Assembly (NCBI GenBank): GCA_023434365.1
Contig: JAEYSV010000029.1
Span: 22,112 to 86,111 of the forward strand
DNA length: 64,000 bases
From: Bacillota bacterium
GTDB lineage: Bacteria > Bacillota > Clostridia > Lachnospirales > Lachnospiraceae
Reading direction: 5' to 3'
Position 1 is the first letter of the stretch. Each line of letters opens with the position of its first letter. The position numbers were made by a program, and so were the translations under genes. Below are positions 7,153 to 16,395 of the stretch, in pieces. Under the pieces are notes generated by a model. It searched no databases, was not told where the DNA came from, and was given only the letters and a program-made list of their open reading frames with translations.

Positions 7153-8331
7153 TTAATTTTTCTTTACGAAATCTTCATATAATGGTGACATACTGCGTAG
7201 TTTATCTACAATTTCTTTAACTGTTTCTACTACATAATCCATCTCTTCTTTTGTATTATCTTCGTTTAGTGTTAATCTCAAAGATCCATGAGCGATTTCA
7301 TGAGGCAGACCAATTGCCAGAAGAACGTGACTTGGATCTAAGGATCCTGAAGTACATGCAGAACCGCTGGAACCACAGACGCCCTTCATGTCTAGCATAA
7401 TAAGTAAGCTTTCTCCCTCAATAAACTGGAAACAGAAATTGGTATTGTTAGGTAAACGCTGCACTTTAGGTCCATTCAATCTTGAATATGGTATTTCAGA
7501 AAGCATACGACCCACTAGATAATCACGTAATTCAATTTCTTTCTTCGTTCTCTCCTCCATCGTATCTACCGCCATCTGAACTGCTTTACCAAATCCTACG
7601 ATGGCAGGAACATTTTCCGTTCCAGCTCTACGATGTCTTTCCTGACCTCCACCATGTACAAAACTACGTAGTTTCAAGCCTTTTCGGATATATAAGAAAC
7701 CAATTCCTTTTGGACCGTTAATCTTATGGCCACTTGCACTAAGCATATCAATGTTCATTTCTTCTACATCAATTGGAACCTGTCCAAATGCCTGTACTGC
7801 ATCTGTGTGGAATAAAATACCGTGTTCTTTGGCAATTGCTCCGATTTCTTTGACTGGTTGAATAGTTCCAATCTCATTATTGGCAAACATGATAGATATA
7901 AGAATGGTTGTAGGGCGGATTGCTGCTCTTAACTCATCTAGTTTTACAACACCATACTCATCTACGTTTACATATGTTACTTCATATCCTTGACTCTCAA
8001 GATAATTACAGGTATGAAGAATCGCATGATGTTCTATTTTAGATGTAATGATATGATTGCCTTTTTGTTTGTAAGCTTCTACGGTTGCTTTTAGCGCCCA
8101 GTTATCCGCTTCCGTACCACCAGCAGTGAAATAAATATCCTGTGCATTCGTATTTAACGCTTTTGCAATAATATCTCTGGCGTCATTTACTGCGATTTTA
8201 TTCCCAGCTGCAAAGTCATAAACACTACTTGGATTACCGAACTGTTCTGTAAAGTAAGGAAGCATAGCCTCCACAACTTCTGGTCTTGTAGCGGTAGTTG
8301 CCGCATTATCTAAATAAATTCTTCTCTCCAT
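7153..8331 (-). CDS. iscS: Cysteine desulfurase IscS/NifS
   Basis: A 392-residue PLP-dependent enzyme that converts L-cysteine to L-alanine and enzyme-bound persulfide, feeding Fe-S assembly (IscU) and tRNA thiolation (MnmA). The N terminus YLDNAATTATRPEV is diagnostic. The PLP lysine is in SGHKINGPKG, a cofactor-stacking histidine in EHHAIL, and the persulfide cysteine in the loop CGSSGSACTSGS. AGGAG is 8 nt before the ATG. It is second in the operon, 53 nt after iscR. Confidence 0.95.
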   Translation of the reverse strand: MERRIYLDNAATTATRPEVVEAMLPYFTEQFGNPSSVYDFAAGNKIAVNDARDIIAKALNTNAQDIYFTAGGTEADNWALKATVEAYKQKGNHIITSKIEHHAILHTCNYLESQGYEVTYVNVDEYGVVKLDELRAAIRPTTILISIMFANNEIGTIQPVKEIGAIAKEHGILFHTDAVQAFGQVPIDVEEMNIDMLSASGHKINGPKGIGFLYIRKGLKLRSFVHGGGQERHRRAGTENVPAIVGFGKAVQMAVDTMEERTKKEIELRDYLVGRMLSEIPYSRLNGPKVQRLPNNTNFCFQFIEGESLLIMLDMKGVCGSSGSACTSGSLDPSHVLLAIGLPHEIAHGSLRLTLNEDNTKEEMDYVVETVKEIVDKLRSMSPLYEDFVKKN

Positions 8332-8384
8332 ACTTTCAACTCCTATATGATATCATTTCTCTATTTTTATACTCTCATTTGCTG

Positions 8385-8849
8385 TTAACACATATGATTT
8401 GAATTATTGTTACTTTCATGATTCTTTCTAACATTCTTTCCTTCTTCAACCAAATCAGACAACATTAATCCGTCAACTGTATTGTTGATGCTGTCACTTA
8501 TTCGTTTCCAAACGTACTTTGTGACGCATAAATCAGAACTTTTACAGGTTGTTTCTCCGCCATGTATCTCAGAACAATCTACTGGATGCAGATCCCCTTC
8601 AAGCGCCCGTAAAATATCTCCTACCGATATCTCACTTGCCGATTTTGCCAGGCTATAACCTCCCTGGGCTCCACGCTTGCTTTCAACAATTCCTGCTTTC
8701 TTAAGTTTTGCTATTAACTGTTCCAGATAGCTTATGGAGATACTTTGACGTTCTGCAATACTGCTTAATGAAACTGCCTCATCCTCTCCAGTCATAGCGA
8801 GGTCAATCACCGCTCGCAGTCCATATCTACCTTTTGTGGAAAGCTTCAT
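8385..8849 (-). CDS. iscR: Rrf2-family Fe-S sensing regulator IscR
   Basis: A 154-residue Rrf2-family winged-helix regulator, first gene of the operon. The start MKLSTKGRYGLRA at 8849 has AAGGGG 5-8 nt upstream; an upstream GTG-type extension lacks support. The recognition helix region is SISYLEQLIAKLKKAGIVES. Three cysteines (Cys92, Cys102, Cys108) in DCSEIHGGETTCKSSDLC match the cluster-ligand region of IscR, though with a 9-residue first gap instead of 5. This argues for IscR rather than the cluster-free cysteine-sensing CymR. Autoregulation is likely, since three 15-bp repeats lie between its promoter and start. Confidence 0.9.
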   Translation of the reverse strand: MKLSTKGRYGLRAVIDLAMTGEDEAVSLSSIAERQSISISYLEQLIAKLKKAGIVESKRGAQGGYSLAKSASEISVGDILRALEGDLHPVDCSEIHGGETTCKSSDLCVTKYVWKRISDSINNTVDGLMLSDLVEEGKNVRKNHESNNNSNHMC

Positions 8850-8970
8850 AAACACCCCTTCTTTCATCGTGCCACTTAAATTCCTCTTTTGACACTTCAT
8901 TCTAACCAAATCATTTTAATGGATTCCTATCGCTCGTAATAAGTACTTGAAAAATAATAATAAGTATATC

Positions 8971-9015
8971 AATTCCGAGTATTTTAATTCCGAGTATTTT
9001 AATTCCGAGTGATTT
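8971..9015 (-). promoter_or_regulatory. Three tandem 15-bp repeats, candidate IscR operator array
   Basis: AATTCCGAGTATTTT occurs at 8971-8985 and 8986-9000, and a third copy with a changed tail at 9001-9015. They lie about 13-57 nt downstream of the predicted iscR transcription start. One unit per helical turn-and-a-half places successive sites on different faces. Direct tandem operators in the leader fit repression by a dimeric Rrf2 protein; IscR binding is inferred. Confidence 0.6.
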
Positions 9016-9034
9016 AGTTGGATATTTCATAATT

Positions 9035-9063
9035 ATATTAGCACGCGCATTCTTATTTGTCAA
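9035..9063 (-). promoter_or_regulatory. Strong sigma-A promoter of the isc operon
   Basis: Minus strand TTGACA (9063-9058), a 17-nt spacer, then TAATAT (9040-9035), followed by the repeat array and the iscR leader. The -35 is perfect and the -10 matches 5 of 6. It is the best consensus promoter in the left third of the window. Confidence 0.8.
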
Positions 9064-9152
9064 CACAACGAATTATTTTTTCCTGCTTGTTTTACTAATT
9101 TTTTAATCATTTGTGAATATACTTTACTAATTATAAACCTAGGACTATCTCC

Positions 9153-10691
9153 ATGAGCAAAAAAACAATTATCAAAGGCACTCTGATTCTGACATTGGCC
9201 GGCTTTCTGACGCGAATTATCGGCTTTTTCTATAGAATATTCTTATCCAAAGAATTGGGTGCTGAAACTATGGGAGTTTATCAGTTAATTTTCCCAATTT
9301 ACGGTATATGTTTCACCTTATATGCCTCAGGTATTCAGACTTCGATATCAAAGCTTATAGCAGGACAGATCGGCAAAACAACACAGGGTAATCCAAAAAA
9401 TGTAGTAAAAACACTTCGCCTTGGTTTAACTTGCTCTTTGTTAATTGCTTTTTCCTTAAGCATAGCCGTGTTTTTTGGTGCTGATCTCATAGCACAGCGT
9501 TTTATTGCAGAACCTGCAAGCGCAGAAAGTCTTAGAATCATGAGTGTCGTTTTTCCATTCTGTGCAATTACTGCGAACATTAATGGCTACTATTATGGGC
9601 TCAAAAAGACATTTGTCCCTGCTTCTACCCAATTGCTTGAACAAATGGTACGCGTTGCTTTCGTGTTTCTTATTGCTAATTTCTATGGAAATGGTGACAT
9701 GAAACTCACTTGTGAAGTCGCTGTACTTGGCCTTGTAGTTGGAGAGATTGGATCCACCTTGTATAACATTGCATCAATGCTGATTGGACGCAACCCCAAA
9801 AAACAGGTCAAACAACTGAAAGTAATACCAGAGGATAAACATATTCTGAAACAATTGATAAAGCTTGCTGTACCATTAACAAGTAACCGCTTGTTACTTA
9901 GTGTCCTAAACAGTATAGAAGCTGTACTAATACCTATCATGCTTCGAAGATCAGGACTCAGTGTTTCAGATTCTCTTAGTATTTTTGGTGTATTAATTGG
10001 AATGGCTTTACCTTTTATCTTTTTTCCGACCGCCATTACGAATGCTTTTGCTATCCTGCTACTCCCCACCATATCCGAAGCGGATGCCAGCAATAATGAG
10101 AAGCAAATAAAGTCAACCACTGCAATTGCTATCAAATACTGTTTGATTATTGGGATTTTAAGTACTGGGTTATTTATTACCTTTGGCCATACTCTCGGAA
10201 ACATCGTTTATGGGAATGAAATGGTAGGAACCTTTTTAGTAACACTTGCCTGGCTCTGTCCATGCTTATATCTTACTACTACCTTAAGTAGTATACTAAA
10301 CGGATTAGGCAAAGCACATGTCACCTTCCTTAATTCCGTAGTTGGAATCAGCTTACGAATACTATTTGTTGTTTTTGCAATTCCGGCATTCGGCATAAAT
10401 GGTTACATGATTGGAGTATTAATCAGTCAGCTGGCAATCACGACGCTTGATGTTTTTGCCATTAAGAGAAATATTAACATTGCGATGGATTGGTATGAGT
10501 GGTTATTAAAACCCGGACTTTTCATTGCTATCCTAAGCTTTTTTGCCAACCAAGCAAACACTCTGCTCCTAGCATATACATCACTTAGCAGAGTATGGAT
10601 TCTCCTCATTGCAAGCCTCTTTTTAATCGCTTCCTATCTAATAATGCTAATTCTAAGTAAGACAGTTCGAATAACAGAATTTAAGCGATAA
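9153..10691 (+). CDS. spoVB: SpoVB-like MATE/MOP superfamily flippase
   Basis: A 512-residue polytopic membrane protein of the polysaccharide transporter branch of the MOP superfamily, with about 14 hydrophobic segments. The N terminus (GTLILTLAGFLTRIIGFFYR then LGAETMGVYQLIFPIYG) is characteristic of stage V sporulation protein B. This family is thought to translocate lipid-linked wall precursors for the spore cortex. AGGA lies 8 nt before the ATG, so initiation is only moderate. It stands alone, divergent from the isc operon and convergent with the LCP gene. Several SpoVB/MurJ-like paralogues usually occur per genome, so a sporulation-specific role is not certain. Confidence 0.82.
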   Translation: MSKKTIIKGTLILTLAGFLTRIIGFFYRIFLSKELGAETMGVYQLIFPIYGICFTLYASGIQTSISKLIAGQIGKTTQGNPKNVVKTLRLGLTCSLLIAFSLSIAVFFGADLIAQRFIAEPASAESLRIMSVVFPFCAITANINGYYYGLKKTFVPASTQLLEQMVRVAFVFLIANFYGNGDMKLTCEVAVLGLVVGEIGSTLYNIASMLIGRNPKKQVKQLKVIPEDKHILKQLIKLAVPLTSNRLLLSVLNSIEAVLIPIMLRRSGLSVSDSLSIFGVLIGMALPFIFFPTAITNAFAILLLPTISEADASNNEKQIKSTTAIAIKYCLIIGILSTGLFITFGHTLGNIVYGNEMVGTFLVTLAWLCPCLYLTTTLSSILNGLGKAHVTFLNSVVGISLRILFVVFAIPAFGINGYMIGVLISQLAITTLDVFAIKRNINIAMDWYEWLLKPGLFIAILSFFANQANTLLLAYTSLSRVWILLIASLFLIASYLIMLILSKTVRITEFKR

Positions 10692-10717
10692 AGCGTCATG
10701 TGCATCCTCGCGGAGCG

Positions 10718-10768
10718 TTTTTTATGATATAGGAAATTAGCAATTCCCTAATCCTATATCATAAAAAA
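10718..10768. terminator. Long AT-rich hairpin after spoVB
   Basis: TTTTTTATGATATAGG (10718-10733) pairs perfectly with its complement at 10753-10768, with ATTAG/CTAAT extending the stem. It lies 27 nt after the spoVB stop, next to a second hairpin. The A/T-rich ends would give U-tails in both directions. Confidence 0.65.
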
Positions 10769-10816
10769 TGTTGCTGAACCCACATATGAAATCGTGGGTG
10801 TAGCAACATTTTTTGA
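10765..10816. terminator. Bidirectional terminator between spoVB and the LCP gene
   Basis: AAAAATGTTGCT...ACCCAC (from 10765) pairs with GTGGGT...AGCAACATTTTT (to 10816), interrupted by small bulges. A-runs on one side and T-runs on the other make it functional for both convergent genes; it ends 16 nt from the LCP stop. Confidence 0.85.
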
Positions 10817-10832
10817 TATTTATATTACATTC

Positions 10833-12341
10833 TTAGTTCATCAATGCTTGAGCTTTGCCTTCTTCAATCAACTGCTGATACATATCCTCTGAAACAACTT
10901 CTCCTTTTAATATCTTATTAAGCATCTGCTGTGCTGCATCCACTTTGACTTCATCCGGTAACACAACCGAATGCTTTTTGGATTTTGAAAAAATAGGTCT
11001 TTTTGCTAATTCACCATCTGTCGATATTGATACTAGTTCCCATTGAGGCGATTCATCGATTTGGTATTTGATCAATGACCTCAGTTCATTCGATGAGAGG
11101 TTCGTAATAAAACAACTTTCAATACTATCTAATAGAGAGGCATAATTAAGTAGAATGGAAGTTGAAGTCACTTTGGCTAGCATCCCTTCTATTAAATACT
11201 GATGATCCTTAATTCTCTGAAAATCTCCACCTGGAAGGTGATGCCTTTGTCTGGCGAACGCAAGTGCCTCATCTCCGTTGACCTGATTATCCCCTTTAAC
11301 AAATGATACGCCCCAATCTGTTGTAAAATCCAAATCACTATGCACCGTAATTCCACCAAGAGCATCAATAATACTCTTGAAACCGGTAAAATTAACGCGA
11401 GCGTAATAATCAATATCAACATCATAGATAGCCTCTATTGTGTCCAACGATACATCAATTCCATATAAACCTGCATAAGTTAACTTATCTTTTTCATCAC
11501 CTGAAATTGACAAGTTGACATAATAATCTCTTGGCGTAGATAACAAAAGAATCTGCTTCGTTTCGAAATTTATCGTGGCAAGCGTATTTACATCATTTGG
11601 GCTAGAACTAATATCCTCCCCATAATTATCTACACCCGAGAGAAAAATAGTGATTGGTTCTCTCGTCTCAATAATTGGAGGTTTTGATTCCTCTGCTTCC
11701 TGTACCTGTTTTACATTTTTATAATTATCAAGAACTACAGTTTTCTGGTCAAAGTCCTTATACTTATCTTTAATCAAAGAACGCATTGCTTCATTTAATA
11801 TGACTGCTTTCACTTCATAATTATAAAGTGCCTGAATCATCGCATCATTAGTTTCATAACTTCGTGTCTTTACTGTCATCTGTAAAGTATCCTTTATTTT
11901 TTCAATTACTTTGTTGGAATTCTCTGAATCTGCTTTACCCAAAACTCCAAAATAATCATCTTTGATACTTTCTACACTTTCAATCTGACTTTCCTTTAAT
12001 ACAACAATTGACATTATACTTGTCTCTTCGTTACCTTGTGTCACTTTATCCAGTGCTTGGTCTGTTTTAATTACATTATATGTAACAAAAACACTAATTA
12101 AAATAACGATCACTGATGTCACCTGTCCCACAATTGGGAGCACTTTATGGCGTTTACTAGTCTGCAGTAAATAAACACCTACGAAAAGCAGCAGTAAAAC
12201 TCCTATTACTAAGAGATATCTCCCGGTCGCTAAAATGTGGAGTGATTCTAGAAAAAATAACAAACTTATTCCTGAAACTAATTGCACTAATAGTAGTAAG
12301 AGCATCCCTTTATGCTCCCATGGTCTTTTAAAATCAAACAT
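10833..12341 (-). CDS. LytR-CpsA-Psr (LCP) family wall-glycopolymer ligase
   Basis: A 502-residue membrane protein. LCP enzymes transfer anionic glycopolymers or capsule from lipid carriers to peptidoglycan outside the membrane. Three hydrophobic segments lie in the first 100 residues, then an accessory domain (about 115-225, including VLKESQIESVESIKDDYFG), then the LCP domain. LCP hallmarks are SGVDNYG, the NDVNTLATIN segment, the arginine-rich STPRDYYVNL loop and FARQRHHLPGGDFQRIKDHQ. The ATG at 12341 has AAGGAG 6 nt upstream; an upstream in-frame start lacks an RBS. It is monocistronic or follows the GGDEF gene at 141 nt. The true polymer is unknown. Confidence 0.88.
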   Translation of the reverse strand: MFDFKRPWEHKGMLLLLLVQLVSGISLLFFLESLHILATGRYLLVIGVLLLLFVGVYLLQTSKRHKVLPIVGQVTSVIVILISVFVTYNVIKTDQALDKVTQGNEETSIMSIVVLKESQIESVESIKDDYFGVLGKADSENSNKVIEKIKDTLQMTVKTRSYETNDAMIQALYNYEVKAVILNEAMRSLIKDKYKDFDQKTVVLDNYKNVKQVQEAEESKPPIIETREPITIFLSGVDNYGEDISSSPNDVNTLATINFETKQILLLSTPRDYYVNLSISGDEKDKLTYAGLYGIDVSLDTIEAIYDVDIDYYARVNFTGFKSIIDALGGITVHSDLDFTTDWGVSFVKGDNQVNGDEALAFARQRHHLPGGDFQRIKDHQYLIEGMLAKVTSTSILLNYASLLDSIESCFITNLSSNELRSLIKYQIDESPQWELVSISTDGELAKRPIFSKSKKHSVVLPDEVKVDAAQQMLNKILKGEVVSEDMYQQLIEEGKAQALMN

Positions 12342-12482
12342 AGTATACTCCTTCATAGTTTCGTACTTAAAAACAATTGCCAATATCTAATATAGTAAAC
12401 TAATTAACACATCAAAACGTCTAACATTTATTATAATATTATTTATCTTTGACAATAAACTTATTATTAACACGTAGAATCG

Positions 12483-13505
12483 TTATTTTGCATTCATTTC
12501 ACCATATAGTTGGTAATTGTTTTTTCCTGTGTTCTTAACCTGATACAGTGCCATATCTGCATTTTTTATCAGTTCCTCATAAGTCTGTCCATCCATAGGA
12601 AAGACAGCAATACCAATACTTCCAGAAACCGCAACTTCCTTTCCGCTGCTATAATAGGTATCACTAAATGCCTGCGCAATATTTTCAGCTTTATGTATTA
12701 TCTGATCTCGACTTGTTACATTAGTCATTAGTGCGACAAACTCATCTCCACCAATTCGACCGACTATATCATTCTCTCGAAACATTGAAGCTATATTGCT
12801 AATAATATTGGTCAGTACCTGGTCTCCTAGCAAATGCCCATACTGATCATTAATTCGCTTAAAATCATCAATATCTATAACAAACAGGGCATGTTTTATG
12901 TATCGTTTACTACTTTGTACTATGTCCGAAATGAGCTCCTTTGTTGCCCCCTTATTGTAGACGTTTGTGAGTGGATCTCTTTCTGCCTTAAACTGTAGTT
13001 TCTCTAGCTCCTTCTTTTGAATGTCTACATCGACTATTTTGCCTATTACCTGAAGAGGCAAATGATCTTTTTTATAGACTGTCTTCCCACGGATATGACA
13101 CCAGATATATTCACCCTCATCATTTTTAATCCGGTATTCTACCTCTATAAATTCTCTTCCAAGATGTAGATCGTGACAATAGATTCCGAATAATGCCCGG
13201 TCCTCCGGATGAATATAATCCAAATCTGCCATATTTTCTGTATAATTATAGATAACCGGATTTCTTCCAAATATTTCACGATATTTTTCTGATTTACGCA
13301 TTGTATCAGAAACAATGTCATATTCGAATAAGATGTCATTTGACAATTCCATGGCCACTTGATATCGGTGCTCTTGCAATGAAAGTTTCGCAATCTCATT
13401 CTTTAACGCCTTTATTTTTCTTAAATGCATTAAGAGCATACCTAATATTAAGATGACAAATAACAAACCTATAGCTCCAATCAAGTAAATAGGTAGTTCC
13501 ATCAC
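12483..13505 (-). CDS. Membrane-anchored PAS-GGDEF diguanylate cyclase
   Basis: A 340-residue protein with one N-terminal transmembrane helix (about 5-25), a short coiled coil, a PAS fold (about 45-165, with IHPEDRALF and the EYRIKNDEGEYIWCHIRGK pattern) and a C-terminal GGDEF domain. It is probably a cyclase producing c-di-GMP: the signature RIGGDEF is intact, and the inhibitory I-site RxxD (REND) lies five residues upstream, so product feedback is expected. The GTG start precedes an ATG at the next codon; AAAGGGGTG is about 8 nt upstream of the GTG. Its signal and target are unknown. No phosphodiesterase adjoins it; a GGDEF-EAL protein is encoded at 44835. Confidence 0.88.
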   Translation of the reverse strand: MMELPIYLIGAIGLLFVILILGMLLMHLRKIKALKNEIAKLSLQEHRYQVAMELSNDILFEYDIVSDTMRKSEKYREIFGRNPVIYNYTENMADLDYIHPEDRALFGIYCHDLHLGREFIEVEYRIKNDEGEYIWCHIRGKTVYKKDHLPLQVIGKIVDVDIQKKELEKLQFKAERDPLTNVYNKGATKELISDIVQSSKRYIKHALFVIDIDDFKRINDQYGHLLGDQVLTNIISNIASMFRENDIVGRIGGDEFVALMTNVTSRDQIIHKAENIAQAFSDTYYSSGKEVAVSGSIGIAVFPMDGQTYEELIKNADMALYQVKNTGKNNYQLYGEMNAK

Positions 13506-13734
13506 GGTTTATTCACCCCTTTTTTAACCTTAACCCCGAATTCTCATAGAAGCACTATCAGTATTGTACTGTTTCCGTATGCTTGTTAAAAGTCAAATGT
13601 TTTTACTATCAGACACACGTTTAATTGTAATTATAGCACCTTACTTTCCAAATATAAACATGATTTTCAAAAATGTTTGTAGTCTTTTTGAATATGGTCA
13701 CATAAAATAAATTAACACTATATGGAGGAAGTAT

Positions 13735-15474
13735 ATGAATAGTGATAAACTAAATAACGCCTTTAACTTAGCTCTACAAGTACCCCCAGCAACAAGAGAA
13801 AAGACGGTTGATTTGAACATAGGCTATATACCAAGTGAAAATGCATGGGAATTTGTCGTTAGATACAATGGAGATATTGATGCACTAGCAGAAGAATTAC
13901 CTATTAGGGTAGAAAAATTATTAACTAATTATGCAATCATTACTGCTGAAGCGGATACAATTGACTTACTTGTCCAACAGCCAGAAATTGAATATATTGA
14001 GAAACCATTTGCCCTGGAATTCGCAGTGAATGAAGGACGTGGTGCCAGTTGTGTGAATCAATTACAGCTAGGGGATAACCAGTTACTTGGTATTGGTGTT
14101 GTAGTTGGAATAATTGATTCTGGTATCGACTATGCACATCCCGATTTTCGCAATGTAGATGGAACGACAAGAATCAAGTATTTATGGGATCAAACGATAG
14201 AAGGCAATCCTCCTGAAGGCTATACAAAAGGCACTCTCTATACTTCTGAAGAAATTAATGCCGCATTACAGGAGACGAATCCTCAGGAACAATTTACACT
14301 ATTACCAAGTATTGATAGCAATGGACATGGAACACATGTTGCAGGAATTGCTTGTGGTAATGGCAGGGCAAGTAATGGACTATATCGGGGAATGGCTCCA
14401 GGAAGCGAGATGATTATCGTAAAACTAGGAGCAAGCATTACCAGCGCTTTACCTAACACACTTAGATTGATGGAGGGCATTGATTTTTGTATTCGTACCG
14501 CCTTAAGAGAAAGATACCCAATAGTTGTTAATCTAAGCTATGGCAGTAATTATGGTTCTCATGATGGACGCTCCTTATTAGAGCAGTATATTAATAGTGT
14601 ATCAGAACTAGGCAAATCTTCTATCGTAGTTGGTACCGGAAATGAAGGATTCGGAGCCAAACATAATAGTGGTGTCGTTCGAACTAATGAAACAGTAACG
14701 GTGGAACTCGCTGTACCATCAAGCGAATTTTCCTTCTCGATTCAATTTTGGAAAAACTATGTTGATACCATTACCATAGAAATAATTGCGCCAAGCGGCA
14801 GAACAAGTGGGGCTATCCGAAGTGTACTAGGCAGACAACAATTTGTCCTTGATAACACTCAGATTTACTTATATTATGCCAAACCAAGACCGGGTAATAA
14901 GGCGCAGGAAATCTATCTGGAATTTATTCCAGTGCAAAATACGGTAGCAATCGGATTATGGGGAATAAGAATACACGGCATAGACATAAGAGATGGAAGA
15001 TACAATATGTGGCTACCTTCAGGTGCCAGGCTATTATCAAGAACACAATTTTTAGATTCTACTCCAGATCTAAGTATTACAGTACCAAGTACTGCATATA
15101 ACGTCATTTCTGTAGGCGCTTATAGTACAGCAGTTAATCGATATGCCGAATTCTCTGGTCGCGGATTCGTTTATGAAAATTATCTGGTAAAGCCAGACCT
15201 GGTTGCTCCTGGAGTTGATATTATGTCTTGCGCACCAGGTGGAGGTTATACTTCAAGAACTGGTACTTCGATGGCAACACCATTTGTCTCAGGTGCTGTC
15301 GCCCTATTAATGCAATGGGGTATTGTAAATGGTAATGATCAATATCTTTATGGCGAAAAAGTAAAAGCCTATTTACATAGAGGTACAAGACCATTACCCG
15401 GATTCACAGATTACCCGAATAATCAAGTCGGCTGGGGCACATTGTGTGTGTCTGCGAGTATTCCACTTGATTAA
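13735..15474 (+). CDS. Csp-type S8 subtilisin-like germination protease
   Basis: A 579-residue subtilase without a secretion signal, with an N-terminal prodomain of about 95 residues, as in the clostridial CspA/B/C proteases that process pro-SleC in spores. All triad residues are present: Asp in GIIDSGIDYAHPDF, His in DSNGHGTHVAGIA and Ser in TGTSMATPFVSGA, so it should be active (CspB-like) rather than a pseudoprotease (CspC-like). A long insertion (about 330-430) before the Ser box forms the jellyroll-like region typical of Csp proteins. GGAGG is 6 nt before the ATG. A sleC homologue lies at 41049, a plausible substrate. Other lachnospiral Csp-like paralogues exist, so a germination role is inferred. 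Confidence 0.82.
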   Translation: MNSDKLNNAFNLALQVPPATREKTVDLNIGYIPSENAWEFVVRYNGDIDALAEELPIRVEKLLTNYAIITAEADTIDLLVQQPEIEYIEKPFALEFAVNEGRGASCVNQLQLGDNQLLGIGVVVGIIDSGIDYAHPDFRNVDGTTRIKYLWDQTIEGNPPEGYTKGTLYTSEEINAALQETNPQEQFTLLPSIDSNGHGTHVAGIACGNGRASNGLYRGMAPGSEMIIVKLGASITSALPNTLRLMEGIDFCIRTALRERYPIVVNLSYGSNYGSHDGRSLLEQYINSVSELGKSSIVVGTGNEGFGAKHNSGVVRTNETVTVELAVPSSEFSFSIQFWKNYVDTITIEIIAPSGRTSGAIRSVLGRQQFVLDNTQIYLYYAKPRPGNKAQEIYLEFIPVQNTVAIGLWGIRIHGIDIRDGRYNMWLPSGARLLSRTQFLDSTPDLSITVPSTAYNVISVGAYSTAVNRYAEFSGRGFVYENYLVKPDLVAPGVDIMSCAPGGGYTSRTGTSMATPFVSGAVALLMQWGIVNGNDQYLYGEKVKAYLHRGTRPLPGFTDYPNNQVGWGTLCVSASIPLD

Positions 15475-15538
15475 AGTACATTTGCAAAGATTGTTCCTTG
15501 AATAATTTGAGTGTTTGCTACTTAATATCACAATACAA

Positions 15539-15600
15539 AGAGCGTATGATTATCCATCCATAAAGAGACTTGTCTCTTTTGAATAATAATCATACGCTCT
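15539..15600. terminator. Bidirectional terminator between csp-like gene and exoA
   Basis: AGAGCGTATGATTAT (15539-15553) pairs with its exact complement (15586-15600), with an inner stem AAAGAGAC/GTCTCTTT. It lies between convergent genes. Its layout matches hairpins at 47451 and 51415. Confidence 0.85.
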
Positions 15601-15608
15601 ATTTATAC

Positions 15609-16367
15609 CTAATCTAGGTTTATGAGTAATTCCACTGGGCAATGATCGGAGCCATATATCTCGGTATGAATCTTAGCACCTTGCAACTTCTCTGCGAGTG
15701 ACTCAGATACCAGAAAATAATCAATTCTCCATCCAGCATTTTTCTCTCTGGCACGGAACCGATAGGACCACCAGGAATATATGTCTGTTACATCAGGATA
15801 AAAATAACGAAACGTATCAACGAATCCAGACTTCAACAACGATGTTAATTTTGCACGCTCTTCGTCAGAGAAGCCAGCACTCATCCGGTTAGTCTTCGGA
15901 TTTTTTAAATCAATTTCCTTATGGGCAACGTTTAAATCTCCACAGACAATGACTGGTTTTATAAGATCTAATTGTTTTAAATATGCGCAAAATTCTGTTT
16001 CCCATTCCATACGATACGGAAGTCTCGCCAACTCATTCTGGGAGTTTGGGGTATACACCGTTACAAGATAGAACTCCTGATATTCAAGCGTGATCACTCT
16101 GCCTTCTTTGTCATGTTCTTCTTTTCCTATTCCGTACATAACTGCAATTGGTTGATGCTTAGCAAATATCGCAGTTCCCGAATACCCTTTTTTCTGCGCA
16201 TAATTAAAGTATTGCTCATAACCCTCTAGGGTAAGGTCAATTTGCCCTTCCTGTAATTTAGTTTCCTGAATACAAAAAAAATCGGCATCACTTTCCTTAA
16301 AAAATTCAACAAAACCTTTTTGTACACAAGCTCTTAATCCATTGACATTCCATGATATTAATTTCAT
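15609..16367 (-). CDS. exoA: Exodeoxyribonuclease III / AP endonuclease
   Basis: A 252-residue xth-type nuclease for base-excision repair, cutting at abasic sites and trimming 3' ends. The ordered family motifs are present: SWNVNGLRA, QETKLQ with the metal-binding Glu, VYTPNSQNELARL, GDLNVAHKEIDL, RIDYFLVS and the terminal GSDHCPVEL with the catalytic His. The ATG at 16367 has GAGGG 6 nt upstream; the longer in-frame version is not supported. It begins only 28 nt after the glycerate kinase gene with no terminator between, so part of its expression may come from that long operon. Confidence 0.95.
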   Translation of the reverse strand: MKLISWNVNGLRACVQKGFVEFFKESDADFFCIQETKLQEGQIDLTLEGYEQYFNYAQKKGYSGTAIFAKHQPIAVMYGIGKEEHDKEGRVITLEYQEFYLVTVYTPNSQNELARLPYRMEWETEFCAYLKQLDLIKPVIVCGDLNVAHKEIDLKNPKTNRMSAGFSDEERAKLTSLLKSGFVDTFRYFYPDVTDIYSWWSYRFRAREKNAGWRIDYFLVSESLAEKLQGAKIHTEIYGSDHCPVELLINLD

Positions 16368-16395
16368 AAATATCCCTCGTTTCATAACATATCAT

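Noticed and set aside
13680..13734. Sigma-G promoter for the Csp-like gene (and one before sleC)
   Set aside because: CATAAAA- and CATATAT-like boxes occur but no matching -35 at the right spacing.
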